Shown: piece by piece, positions 12,053 to 23,976 of the stretch
How the letters are laid out: each line of letters opens with the position of its first letter
Position numbering within the stretch: position 1 is the stretch's first letter
NCBI GenBank assembly: GCA_037074615.1
Contig: CM073532.1
Span: 13,042,001-13,106,000 of the forward strand
Reading direction: 5' to 3'
From: Leucaena leucocephala
Lineage: Eukaryota; Streptophyta; Magnoliopsida; Fabales; Fabaceae
DNA: 64,000 bases
Made by a program: the position numbers and the translations under genes
Notes under the pieces: generated by a model
What the model was told of the DNA's origin: nothing
The model's database searches: none
The model's input: the letters and a program-made list of their open reading frames with translations, nothing else

Positions 12053-14855
12053 TATGGTCATTTTTGGAACTTCTAGATTTTGACCATCAACTTTGGAAAT
12101 TCATTTCTCTTAGTACACACATCCAGTTTCAACGTATTACCTATTCATTTAAATCTTAGGGTGTGTACTACATATCCACTAAATTTTGTGGTTAAAATCA
12201 TTCATTTGCTAGGTCAAACTAGAACCAAAACAAGATTGCTCTAGGACCTTCGTTTTTCATTGTCACTTGCTTTCATGGTTTCATAATTAATTCCAACTTG
12301 CATAGCTCATCATCAAACTTTCTCTTAATCATATAGACATGTCTTTAACATATACAATTTCATTACATCAATAGACATGTATAATATTTATCACCAATTA
12401 TTTACATAACTAGAGAATATAACATTACAACACAAAACATGTGTTTCCCTAGTTTCCTCCTTCCATTCTTTAGCTCCTCCATCATAATTGACCTATTATG
12501 GTTGGTTATGGGAGGGTGAGATTCAGGCGAATTTCAGTAGAAAATATTACTAATCAATGCATATAAGATAAATGCAAGTGTATGATATACTTCCTTTAAC
12601 TTTCTCATGCTTCCAATGACATGTTATCATGCTCAATGCTTCATATCATCATACATAGTCATGGAAACACAAAGGAGCAGAGCATATCTCATTCATAAAT
12701 ATCACACATAATCATTTCATGACATACATCACATCAACACACAAGCATAACATCAAGCATACAATAAGGGTAAGTTCATTACTTGTACCATTGCTTTTCC
12801 CCTTGATCTTGAACTCGCTCCCCAAGCTTCCAACCATGCATACCTTCGGTCAACATCATCCAAACATCCTCTTGGATGTCTTAAGGTCCTACACACATTC
12901 TTATTCATCATATAATTCATTGGGACTATGATCTTATATCAAGTGGAAGGCTAGTTTACATAACTTAGCCTCTTTCTCTTGATATTAGGATTAGTGTTAT
13001 AACTTTGTAACAATTATCCTCATAGGCCAATCCTACATAACTTTTCATGAGGAATCCAAATATGATCTTAGATTTATGAAAATAATCTCTTTCCCCATGA
13101 ACTAGACCTGGCCGAACAGCATGCATACTTGGTGCTAAAATGCCACTTTTGATTTCAATGCTTTCAACTTCACTTCCTTGACTTGGATTCACATAATTTT
13201 TCATTCTGAATCCATTGGAAGCTTTAGAATAATCAAAATCATATCTTAGACTCAAGAACCAGATCAGGCTGTGGCATCCATAAAGCAACCAAATTATGCA
13301 ATTAAACTAACTATAAGCAAGAACTACTTGAATCCTATATATTCCAACTTGTTTTACCTTGTTCTAACATCAATTTATTCCTTCCTATATTATGTATAGA
13401 TTTCGGACAGCCATGAAAGAGAGGAAAATGCATTGTTTTCTAGCTAATTATCTCAAGATAAATCCTTTTAGAACTCAAGATTAAAAGCTTGATCAAAGTA
13501 CTTACCTTGTTCTCTTGATTCCTAGCTTTCTTGGTCACTTGGTTTTCCTCTTCTTCTTGTGTCTAGAGCAATTTTAGCAGCATTTACCCTTAGCTATCTT
13601 GGCTGCCAAAATGTGAAGGGAGGGGAGGGGTATTTATAGCGTTGGCATGGCAAATCAATGTCTAGGATTAAATCTTGCCCTATTCAAATCAATGGCCAAG
13701 ATTTCTTCTTGCACAAAACTTGCCCACCAAGCTTAAAGTGATTTCATCCATGATATCATCATGCTAGGTGTCATACAAGGTGGTGCAATCTAAGGAAGAA
13801 AGGGCTGATTGGATAAATCCAGTCTAATCCATTATCCGCCCGGTCAGATTTTCTAAAAATCAGATTATTTTCTAAATCTAATTTTTCTTAAGTTTCATAT
13901 TCTATCCTCTGACATTAGATTCAGCATCTAGATTTTTTCTACCATTGACATTCTTAGACTGGGTATAACCCAAGCCTTAAAAATTATCAAAATGCCCTTG
14001 GTTCACTTTTATTCACTTTAATAACCTTAGAGGCATTATTGTCTTCTTACACATCATCAGGGTATTCCCTGACCCTGGTTCCATATTCCAGTAACCCTCT
14101 TTGACTTGTTGACTAGGGTGAAATGACTAAAATGCCCTCTTTTCACCTTTATTTATTTTCATAACATCAGGGGCATTTTCATCTTTTCACCTTTCACAGC
14201 ATGTTTTAACCCTGGACCCCTAGTCCTAGAGCCCTCTTTGACTACTTGTCCAGGGTTATCTCCTTTGTTAGATATCTTATCCAACTTTACCCGAAAACCT
14301 TTTCTAAATATTTAATTACTTCAGAAAATCATACCAATTTATCAGGACCTCAAATAAAATTTCTACTGTTAGTCAAACAGTACAGGAAAATATCCTCTAT
14401 CTTCTCCTAAAATTGGGAACTTTTTCCATAATAACGGTTAGGTCTCCATTTTTTTCCATAATTCCATCCATATCCCTTAATCTTTTATAATTACACTTAT
14501 GTTTCCAAGACTTGTTACTACTTTCACTTTTAACCTTGGAACTTTTATACTTTACATTCTAGCCCCTTTGCTTTCTTATTTAGGCCCTTAATGATTTTCT
14601 CTTATTATAATTTAGTCCTTCCTTCATCTTTTCTCTTTCTGTGCCTAGGAGACTCTTCTAAAGCCTTTAACTTTATTTACATACTTGCCCCAGGAACTTT
14701 CACTATTTATAATTTAGTACCTTTACTTTCTTTATTTGTAATTTTGTCCCTAACAACCCTCTATACATTTTTGGGACTTCTACTCAAAGGGATAGTAGCC
14801 TACATGTTTTTAGGCTACTTTCTGGGCTTTTGGGCCTAAAAATTGGGATATTACA
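12053..14855 (-). mobile_element. Family L long LTR, copy 2
   Basis: The minus-strand 5' end at 14855 reads TGTAATATCCC. The blocks follow the same order as copies 1, 3 and 4, including GGTCAAACTAGAACCAAAAC near 12212 and the TATA box at 13627-13639. The distal end is lost where it meets the Athila 3' LTR at 12052/12053: copies 3 and 4 extend another 100-250 bp at that side. No internal region is attached. Confidence 0.7.
13627..13639 (-). promoter_or_regulatory. TATA box of family L LTR copy 2
   Basis: The minus strand reads CTATAAATACCCC, matching the other family L copies. Confidence 0.6.
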
Positions 14856-15233
14856 CTCTGCACCTTTAGAAATTGAACAAGCTACTCATTTTGTCCTTAA
14901 TCTTGCTCCCTCTGATTCCACAACACAAATCATTAAGGAAATTTGTCTTTCAGATCCCTTGCTGAACAACTGCCTCCTTCCTCCACTCTTCCACCTTTAT
15001 CTTATCCTAATCAACTCCACCACTCCTCCCTATGTGTCCACTCCTCTATCTCAACCAACTCCACCACCTCCACCAACCACTGAGCCTACTACTGAACAAC
15101 CAACCACCCAATCTTCCTCCCATGATTCAATTTTTGATGAGTGACAAAAAATTTAAGATAACTAGGGAAAAATTTCAGATTCAATTTAAGATAACCACCC
15201 AATCTTCCTCCCATGATTCAATTTTTCTACTAT
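14856..15233. other. Spacer between two family L LTRs with a Pro/Thr-rich frame and a 30-bp direct repeat
   Basis: The + strand has a short open frame with TPPPPPTTEPTTEQPTTQ, probably a relic of a transposon protein. A segment containing CCCAATCTTCCTCCCATGAT occurs twice (about 15107-15137 and 15195-15225). I cannot assign it to a known element. Confidence 0.4.
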
Positions 15234-16443
15234 TGAAGCATTATTTTGGCCCAAAAATAAAAAAAAAATAATTTTAATTATCGGGTACTGTTTATTTGGT
15301 AAATTTTAGATATTTTTAAAAATTCATAACTAATTGTAGAAAAATCGTATGGAGATGGTTCAAAGCTCTAATGAAACCTCGTTCATTCCTTTTTAAGGAA
15401 AAATATGAAATTAAATATTTACTGGCCCATTAAATCCAGTTAAATCGGCAAAGTTTACTATTCATATAGTAAATTCTAAAAGATTCAGATTCTATCTTTA
15501 AACTTTGAAAATTCATTTATCTTGATATACACATCTAAATGAGGCGTGTTACCTATATATTTAAAGCTATGGATGTGTACTACATACTCATAAAATTTTG
15601 TGAATTAATTCCTTCATTTGCTAGGTCAAACTGGAGTCAAAATATGACTGTTATACATAACATATTCAACATCATTTATCATGTCAAAATATCATTCAAT
15701 TATCATATACATGTAAACACATAAGCATACCATACCAAGCACATAAAGAGGTAAGTTCACTACCTTAAAACTTTATCCTTTTCTCTTTGTTCCCTTTGTC
15801 TCCAACCAAACAATGGTTGATTGCTCATCCTCTTTAACTCATCTTCTTTCACATATCATGGTCTAAACACAATTACATTGTGTATACAACTCATTAGGGC
15901 CATTACATAAACATTGTACATCAAGTTCCTTAAAACCCCTAACTCTTAATTCTTGGAGTTAGTGGTTTAGCTTTGTAATAATTATTTCCTTAGATAAATC
16001 CTACACAATTTTATCCAAGGAATCCAAATATAAACTTGGAATTATGAAAATCAAACTTCTTCTATCATTTCTATACAGAACCTTGAACCACCGTCCAATT
16101 TTTAAAAAAATATTATTTTAATTCTAATACTTCCAATACTTGTTTCTCTACTTTACCCCACACAATTTTTCATTTTAAACTCATTGGAAGCATCAAAATC
16201 ATGAAATTATCATATATGAACAATGATTCATACAGTGGCAGCCAAGAACATAAAATACTAATTGCATGCATACTTGAATTTTCAAGCCAATACTTTGATT
16301 CTACCTTGTTTAAGCTTATCTAAACTATCTATAACATAAAATTCATATTCCTTCCACACTATAGAAGCATGTCCAGCAGCTATATTTAGGGGAGAATCTC
16401 CATTAAAACCTCTTAAAACTAAGAGCAATCTTCCTATTACATA

Positions 16444-18359
16444 GTGAAGGGAATTGGAAGATACGCAGCAGAAATTAACTTTAAAAATTTTTCCATTCCT
16501 AGCCAGGATCTACCGAATGTGTTTAAGTCAAGGAGAAAGAAGTGTTACCTTCGGTATTCAAGTTGTGGTCGTGACCTCAGTGTCCACTAGTCGCGACTCT
16601 TCGCCTCTAGAGTTTTCAGTCGCGACCTCCTCAGCTTCTTGTCACGACCTGTCGCCTCTGGAGTTTGCAGTCGCGACCTACTCAGCTTTTAGTCGCGACC
16701 TGTAGTCTCTGGAGTTTGCAGTCTCAAGTTCCTCTGCTTCTAGTCGCGACCTGTAGTCTCTTTTCGGATTTCTGATGTTCAGATGCCAATTTAGTCGCGA
16801 CCTCTGTGTCAACTGGTCACGACTTCGTCATACCTGGTGCTCTTTTCTCGATCGCAAGAAGTCGACAACTCAAATCAGCTTCCTCTACCGGTATCCACAT
16901 GAGTAGCATTCCAACCACGAACAACGTGCTAGCGCCTCTTATCCCTCTAGGGCTTTCTCAAGATTCCATCCTCACTATCTCTATTTTAGCAGTTTCTTAT
17001 CTATAAACCTTTTGCACTCTCCTTGCCCCCTTTTCTTGTGTGTAGAACCCTATCCCCTAATGTCAAATATATAGGATGTTATCGGGCTTCTTATTACGCC
17101 GGGCTTCAGAATTAATCTTATATTAATTCCAAAATTAATACAATATCATATATTGCATAATTTGACAAGAAACTAATTAAATAAATATAGTTTTTATTAA
17201 ATCCATCCCACAGATTTAATTCACCTATTTATTTAAAATAAAGATAAGACAGAATTATATTTGATTTATTCTCATAAATCAAATTTGAGATATCTTATCA
17301 ATTTAAATTTTAAATTCAAATAGATCATATCAATTTAAATTCAAATTTAAAAGTGATAGAGATTTAATTTATCCTTATAAATTAAATCTTGCAAATATCT
17401 CTTATATTATATATAATATATAAATACAAATTTATATATATAAAAAATATATAAATTCACCCTAGATTATTCATTGAATCAAGACATGTCTTAGATTCAA
17501 TGAACCTGGACATCACAGCTCGAGTTGAGCTATTTTGTGTGCGACCCTGTAGGCCCATATGAAGTTGGCAGTGGGCCAGTTACTATACTGATCCACAAGT
17601 CGTAAGCGGTCTCTAGCAAGATATTATGACTACCCAAATCATATGAGGATCGATGAACGATATTACCTTTCATACAACCATATCACGTCCCTTTTGTCAC
17701 ACTATATTTCGGTCATAGATGAGGCATGGAGAACGTCATCCTCCTGTTCCTGACCATTACTTTCTCGATCCCTGAGTAGTCTGACTATATAAATGGAACT
17801 ACCCTTCCATCACAGTATGGACATACATTTCTCAGACTCACTCATCGAGGGGCCCAGTAATATCTCTCTACGAATGTGAGGGATAAATTCCATCTTGACC
17901 ATTCACATTCCTCTGCATGAAAAACCACTAAGCCCGAATATAGCCTTTATGATCACTCGGTCAAAAATGACTTTTGACTAGGTCAAAGCTGAGCGTTTGT
18001 CATGTAGGAATCCATGATGATCTCAGGTCAAAGGGCATAGTGACATGGCTTGTATATGAGAGAAACTTATGACTTGACCCATGCAGCTCTCTCATGGCGG
18101 GTCGGTCCAACACCTTGTACTCTTACATGTGCCTATGACTTTGATTTATATCTCTATATATCCTCAAAGTCATACTGGTCTTATTTCATCTCTGCTCCCG
18201 CATAGATGACAGACCAGGGACATTTAGGATAAGATCATGAGTTATCTAAGGATGGTCATCACAGTAAACATGTAAATAATGTGATAACATAATTAAGAAA
18301 TTCATAAATCAACAATATTCATAACATAATGATTGATCCCTAGGGCACAATCTCCAACA
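16444..18359 (-). mobile_element. Copia-type solo LTR P, inserted in family L copy 3
   Basis: On the minus strand it begins TGTTGGAGATTGTGCCCTAG and ends TTCCCTTCAC. It is homologous over its length to the + strand copy at 21932-23976. A TACATA duplication lies at 16438-16443 and 18365-18370, with five extra bases (CACAG) between the LTR end and the right copy. The sequence on both sides is family L LTR. The TATA-like region is at 17065-17075. The part near 16560-16840 holds GTCGCGAC motifs. No gag or pol is present. Confidence 0.75.
16556..16838 (-). repeat. GTCGCGAC motif cluster in solo LTR P
   Basis: Around ten copies of GTCGCGAC or close variants (GTCGTGAC, GTCACGAC) occur, several within degenerate units that also contain CTCTGGAGTTTGCAG. 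There are fewer full units than in the relative at 23.5-23.8 kb. The open frame across it is low-complexity and probably not coding. Confidence 0.78.
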
Positions 18360-18503
18360 CACAGTACATAGATAGGAGAAAGAAATTACCTTGAATCTTT
18401 ACATGATTGGCCCTTGAATTGCTTCTTTTTCTTGCTTTGGTTTTCATTTCAGCAGAACCTGCTCGTAGCGCTCTTGTTTCACGCCAAAATGAAGAGAAAT
18501 GGA

Positions 18504-18516
18504 GGGGTATTTATAG
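18504..18516 (-). promoter_or_regulatory. TATA box of family L LTR copy 3
   Basis: The minus strand reads CTATAAATACCCC, at the position equivalent to the other family L copies. Confidence 0.6.
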
Positions 18517-19741
18517 ACCAAAATCCAAGGATATGAATGGCTAAGATTGGTTAAAATACTATTTAATCTAATAGTCCATAATTGCTGTCATTTTTGACTT
18601 AATCTCCAAGCAAGATAAAGGATAAAATCATATGCTAAAATCCTCCTTTCTCCCTTGCATATGGCGTCATTTGGACTTGAGGTGGGTCCCACAAGGACAA
18701 CTCACATATTCTTAAATTTTCTTTTCTTTTTCTCTTTACAAATTCATAAAATATCTTAGATAATTCATTGAGCCACATGATAAATTCCTTGACCTCTTGG
18801 GCCTTCACATGATGCCATTTTGGACTCTCTTTGAGTCCAACACATTATTTGGCACACATCCCAAGATATTTCCTTTATCAGGAACCCTAACATACTTTAA
18901 TTTTTGGAATAAATTCTATAAATATCTTTTAAAGGTCCTGACATTTTTAGAAATTCATTCTACTATTAAATGAATTTCTTACAAAGTTTTATAATTTTTT
19001 GAGATTGAGAAGTCCTGTTAAAAATTCTATATGTTTCATTAAATCCTTTTATCGGTGTCTAATTTCACCTTAAATTTTATAATAAATTCTACAGGACTCT
19101 TTTTTTAAGTTCTATCAACTTCATAAATTCTTATAATAATCATAAGAATTTTCTACCAAATTTTATTTGATTTTGAGGTCCAGAAGGTCTTGTAACAGTT
19201 TCTTGACTTTACACATTAATATCAATTTTCTGTGACCTTAAACTGAAATTCTAAAGAATATGTCTGGCCTAATTACCATTCTCTATTTACTGGTAAAATT
19301 TGGGACTATAATATTTTTGGGCAATTTTGAGCCTTTTCAGCTCAACTTTCTCATAATTACATTTTTGCCCATTGAATTTGACAAATTATACTTTAATCCC
19401 TGAATTTGCCAAATTTTATTTTAGTCCCTTACTACACTTTTTGTAATGTCATTTTAGTCCATTTCTAGACATTTTGAAATTCTAATTTAACTTCTGAATT
19501 CACAAAACTCCGTTTAGGTCTATTGAATTCTTTATATTATACTTTTATAAAAATGACATTCAGGTCCCTAAGCTTTATAACTTTATACTTTTCATCTCTT
19601 TCTTCAACTTAAAACTCATCTAATCATTATAATTTCTTCTAATCATTGTCACAATTCTTTCCTTACCTCTTCCCTCTATCAGTCATCTATAAGTAGAAAA
19701 AAATTAGTCGTCTACAGATAGAGAAAAATCAGGATGTGACA

Positions 19742-19933
19742 AGATTAACTGTGAAATTAGTAGGAGTCTTGTTTTGTCCTATTTTGCATTAACAATAATT
19801 TACAGATCAATGAAAATTGCTTTTGTCGCTTCTGTTATACTACATTGTATGAATTTTCTTAATTTCTTGACTTTCAGTGTTTTAATCTTCATCAGTTCTC
19901 CAATTGAGTTTTGTCATCAAAAAAGGGGAGAAA
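19742..19933 (+). mobile_element. 3' end of a SIRE-like Copia element
   Basis: The sequence ends in GTTTTGTCATC followed by a purine tract AAAAAAGGGGAGAAA directly before TGTTAAACTCC. That arrangement is typical of the 3' junction of SIRE/Maximus-type Copia elements. No pol domain remains. Confidence 0.55.
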
Positions 19934-21130
19934 TGTTAAACTCCAATATTTTTTATGATAACAATTGAGAAAAGATTTCAAAAAGTATTTTAATTGATAA
20001 AAAGTATTTATCGGTAAGCTTATTGATAAGAGGTATGATCGATAAGTCTTTAGATAAATAAGAAAGAAATTTGTGAAGAGAATCTGTTTTCTAAAGTATA
20101 TTTATCGAAAAAAGGTTGCTTATCGATAAAGTCTTCGATACATGAACCACATAATCAGTTAAGAAAAGCCCAAGTCTTTGTTTTGCAAACTTAATTTCTC
20201 GAACACTTATTCGATAAGGTTATTTATCGATAAAGCCTTTGATAAACTAGAAAAAGACCCAGAGTGTTATATGAAAGGATTCATCAAAGTACTTACCGAG
20301 AAGACTTCAAAAAGAAAGCTTTGTAAAAATTGTTTTGAAATAGATTTATCGATAAAGCATTCGATAAATTAAGAAAATAAGTTTGAACTCTTTTTTAAAT
20401 AACTTACCAGCATATCGATAAGTTATTCGATAAATATCAAGTCTATTAAGAGTTACTAATTTCAAATACTTAATTTATCGAAGTATTATTCGACAAGGAG
20501 ATTTATCGAAGAACACTTTGATAAATAGAGAAAATTTCAGTTTTATTTCAAGCATTGAAGCACTTATTTGATAAATGATTTTGATGGTGATTTATTGGTT
20601 ATAATATTGCTAAGTTGTTTGAATTATCTATTTCTCAAAATACTTTAAGCAATCTTGCAGAAAGAAGAGAGAATAAACATAAAAGAAGAAAATCTGACAT
20701 TCTCTTCTGGTTTTTATCAATAAGCTATTCGATAAACTTATTTATCGAAGAACACTTCGATAAATTTGATATTCAAAAATCTGAACTTATGATATTTATT
20801 GAAGAGCTATTCGATTAGGCCATTTATCGAAGTCCTTTTTGATAAGGGCCCTTTTCAATAAGCACTTCCATAAATGAGAAGAAAATTCAGTTTCTGGATT
20901 TTGAATTTGAAAAGGATTTAACGAATGACTCTTTGAATGATTTTAATGAGCTTATGACTTGATTTGATTTGAGAATGATCTTATAAATTCTTGTTTCCAA
21001 ATATACTACATGGTTTGAGAAAAGATTAAAAGGAATGCTCTGCAAGCATTTATGGATAAAATATTCGATAAGCCTATTTATCGAATAACACCTTGATAAA
21101 TTAGGTATTATGAAATATTTTGAAGAGCTT
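19934..21130 (+). repeat. LTR-like region of a SIRE-like Copia element, rich in ATCGAT dyads
   Basis: It starts TGTTAAACTCC after the polypurine tract; the right end is not determined. From about 20000 to 21110 it contains about a dozen small dyads built from TTTATCGA and TCGATAAA. The best is at 20741-20764, with arms TTTATCGAAG and CTTCGATAAA around a four-base loop. Short open frames here are an effect of the repeats. Confidence 0.55.
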
Positions 21131-21179
21131 TACAATAGTTTGAAATATTTTTTGTAAATTCGCCATTTATGTTCTGAAA

Positions 21180-21931
21180 GTCATTTTAGAAAAGGATTAT
21201 TTTCTTCCTTGTAAATACTATACACATCAAACATGTCATTAGATAAAGTATTGATCAACGTGTGCCTGCATAACTTGTTGGCATATGCCCAAACATCTTT
21301 TTGGGCTTGGTCAGCATCTGAGGATGGTTCAGACTCATTGAGTGCAACTGCCACTCTGTGCATATCAAGAATAGTATAGAGCCGCTCCTACCAACGCTTG
21401 AAGTTTTTGCCATCGAACACTTCTATCTTGGAAGTGTCAGGAAATGAATTATGAATAGGGATTTAGACGTGAGGAACAGCACTGTTGTTCCAACCATTTG
21501 GGTTGTTGTTGTCCCAGCATTATTAGGAATACAGAAGTCTCCATCATCTAGAATAACTCTTAAGTTTGTAGGTGTCGACACCTGCAAGAAGACAACAAAC
21601 AATCCAAGTCACACCAAGGACACTGTCCTTAAGAGTTATTCCGCTACAACCAGCAAGATAAAGCGGCACTCTCCAGGATTAAATAGTTTTTTCTTGTATA
21701 ACAAGGGAACAAAATCTTGTGGAAGAAAATAAACTCAGAAAGAAATTAGCAAGAGAGAAAGAGCACAAGTGGTGAGAAGAGCAATTGTTGTGTGCTACTT
21801 TTATAGACACAAAAAGGCATGGGTTACATCCGGAAGAGACGACCCCTAGATCGCCTAAAATAGCACGAAGCCAGAAAGACATCAGAGTCGTGTCTCACGG
21901 CTAACAACAGTCACGCCTAACAATAACGTGC
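21180..21931 (-). mobile_element. 5' fragment of another Copia element (LTR, leader and gag start)
   Basis: The minus strand from about 21440 to 21184 encodes SKIEVFDGKNFKRW, a stop, then ERLYTILDMHRVAVALNESE and WAYANKLCRHTLINTLSNDM, a Copia UBN2-type gag start. Upstream (21446-21931) is AG-rich leader and LTR with a TATA-like CTATAAAAGT at 21797-21806. Gag is cut off at 21184 by a stop and pol is missing. Confidence 0.65.
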
Positions 21932-23976
21932 TGTTGGAAATTGTGCCCTAGGGGCCAATCATTGCATCATGTTATCACATTATTTGCATGTTTACTGTGA
22001 TGACCATCCTTGGATAATTCATGATCTTATCCTAAATATCCCTAGTCGATCATCTATGCGGGAGCAGAGATGAAATAAGACCAGTATGACTTTGAAGATA
22101 TATAGAGATATAAATCAAAGTCATAGGCACATGTAAGAGTACAAGGTGTTGGACCGACCCGCTATGAGATTTAAGTCATAAGCTTCTCCTATATACAAGC
22201 CATGTCACTATGCCCTTTGACCTGAGATCATCATGGATTCCTACATGATAAACGGTCAGCTTTGACCTAGTCAAAAGTCACTTTTGACCGAGTGATCATA
22301 AAGGCTATGTTCGGGCTTAGTGGTTTTTCATGCAGAGGAATGTGAATGGTCAAGATGGAATTTGTCCCTCACATTTGTAGAGAGATATTACTGGGCCCCT
22401 CGATGAGTGAGTTTGAGAAATGTATGGCTGGCCATACTGTAATGGAAGGGTAGTTCCATTTCTATCGTCAGACTACTTAGGGATCGAGAAAGTAACGGTC
22501 AGGAATAGGAGGATGACGTTCACCATGCCTCATCGATGACCGAAATATCATGTGACAAAAGGGACGTGATATGGTTGTATGAAAGGTAACATCGTTTATT
22601 GATCCTCATATATTTTGGGTAGTCGTAATGTCTTGCTAGAGGCCGCTTACGACTTGTGAGTTAGTATAGTAACTGGCCCACTGCCAACTTCATATGGGCC
22701 TACAGGGTCGCACACAAAATAGCCCAACTCGAGCTGTGATGTCCAGATTCATTGAATCTAAGAGATGTCTAGATTCATTGAATCTAAGAGATGTCTAGAT
22801 TCAATGAATAGTCTAGGGTGGATTTATATATTTTATATATATATAAATTTGTATATATATATTATATATATAATATAAGAGATATTTGCAAGATTTAATT
22901 TATAAGGATAAATTAAATTTCTATCACTTTTGAATTTGAAATTCAAATTGATAAGATATCTCAAATTTGATTTATGAGAATAAATCAAATATAATTCCGT
23001 CTTATCTTTATTTTAAATTAAATAAATAGGTGAATTAATTCTGTGAGACGGATTTAATAAAAACCGTATTTATTTAATTATTTTCTTATCAAATTATGCA
23101 ATATATGATATTGTATTAATTTTAGAATTAATATAAGATTAATTCTGAAGCCCGGCCCAATTAGAAGCCCGATAGCATCCTATATATTTGACATTAGGAG
23201 CTAGGGTTCTACACACAACACAACTCACAAGAGAAAAAGGGGCAGGAGACTGCAAAAGGTTTGCAGATAAGAAACTGCCGGAATAGAGATGGTGAGGATA
23301 GAATCTTGAGAAAACCCTAGAGGGACAAGAGGCGCTAGCACGTTGTTTGTGGTTGGAACGCTGTTCGTGTGGATACCTGTAGAGGAAGCCGAGCTGAGTT
23401 GTCGACTTCTTGTGATCGAGAAGAGAGCAGCACGGCGATGAGTCGCGACTTGCAGACGAAAAGGTCGCGACTAAAACGGGCTTCTGAACGTCAGAAATCC
23501 GAAAAGAGACTACAGGTCGCGACTAGTAGCAGAGGAGGTCGCGACTAACAACTCCAGAGGCGACAGGTCACGACGAGAAGCTGAGTAGGTAGCGACTGAA
23601 AGTTCCAGAGGCGACAGGTCGCGACGAGAAGCTGAGTAGGTCGCGACTGAAAGTTCCAGAGGCGACAGGTCGCGACGAGAAGCTGAGTAGGTCGCGACTG
23701 AAAGTTCCAGAGGCAACAGGTCGTGACGTGAAGCTGAGTAGGTAACGACTGAAAGTTCCAGAGGCAACAGGTCGCGACGAGAAGCTGAGTAGGTCGCGAC
23801 TGAAAGTTCCAGAGGTGAGGAGTCGCGACTAGTGGATACGGAGGTCGCGACTAAAGCTCGAATACCGAAGGTAACACTTCTTTCTACTTGACTTAAACAC
23901 ATTCGGTAGATCTTGGCTAGGAATGGAAAAATTTTTAAAGTTAATTTTTGCTGCGTGTCTTCTAATTCCCTTCACA
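21932..23976 (+). mobile_element. Copia-type solo LTR Q, opposite in orientation to P
   Basis: It begins TGTTGGAAATTGTGCCCTAG and ends TTCCCTTCACA, giving about 2045 bp. It aligns with the reverse complement of 16444-18359. The TATA-like CCTATATATTT (about 23179) is followed by CTAGGGTTCTACACACAAC, the probable transcript start region. The U5-like part carries the 51-bp tandem repeat. I see no clear target duplication (ACGTG and TGCCA). No gag or pol is attached. Confidence 0.75.
23430..23860 (+). repeat. GTCGCGAC array with a 51-bp minisatellite in solo LTR Q
   Basis: Five units of exactly 51 bp start at 23565, 23616, 23667, 23718 and 23769. Each contains two octamers of the GTCGCGAC type, separated by GAGAAGCTGAGTAG on one side and by TGAAAGTTCCAGAGGCGACA on the other. 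Additional single octamers flank the array (for example near 23442, 23466, 23517, 23539, 23821 and 23844). Because 51 is a multiple of three, a 130-residue open frame appears on the minus strand (23510-23902), which I do not regard as a gene. Confidence 0.88.

Larger units (their letters stand above)
15234..19741 (-). mobile_element. Family L long LTR, copy 3, interrupted by a Copia solo LTR
   Basis: The minus-strand 5' end at 19741 reads TGTCACATCC, and the other end reads ATGCTTCA like copy 4. Without the insert at 16444-18364 it is about 2.6 kb. The TATA box is at 18504-18516. The flanks (ACTAT and AGATT) do not form a target duplication, so the copy may be a recombinant. Confidence 0.68.

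Noticed and set aside
23565..23819. Regular repeats that might be taken for a CRISPR array
   Set aside because: Units are fully repetitive without unique spacers, and the context is a plant LTR.
23510..23902. 130-residue open frame on the minus strand with repeated SVATYSASRRDL-like units
   Set aside because: It arises because the 51-bp minisatellite has a period divisible by three. It lies inside a solo LTR and matches no protein family known to me.
21932..23976. CACTA or hAT transposon suggested by the ends of P and Q
   Set aside because: TG...CA ends, a TATA region followed by leader-like sequence and the typical Copia LTR start TGTTGGAAATTGTGCCC fit an LTR better; no transposase or 8-bp duplication is seen.
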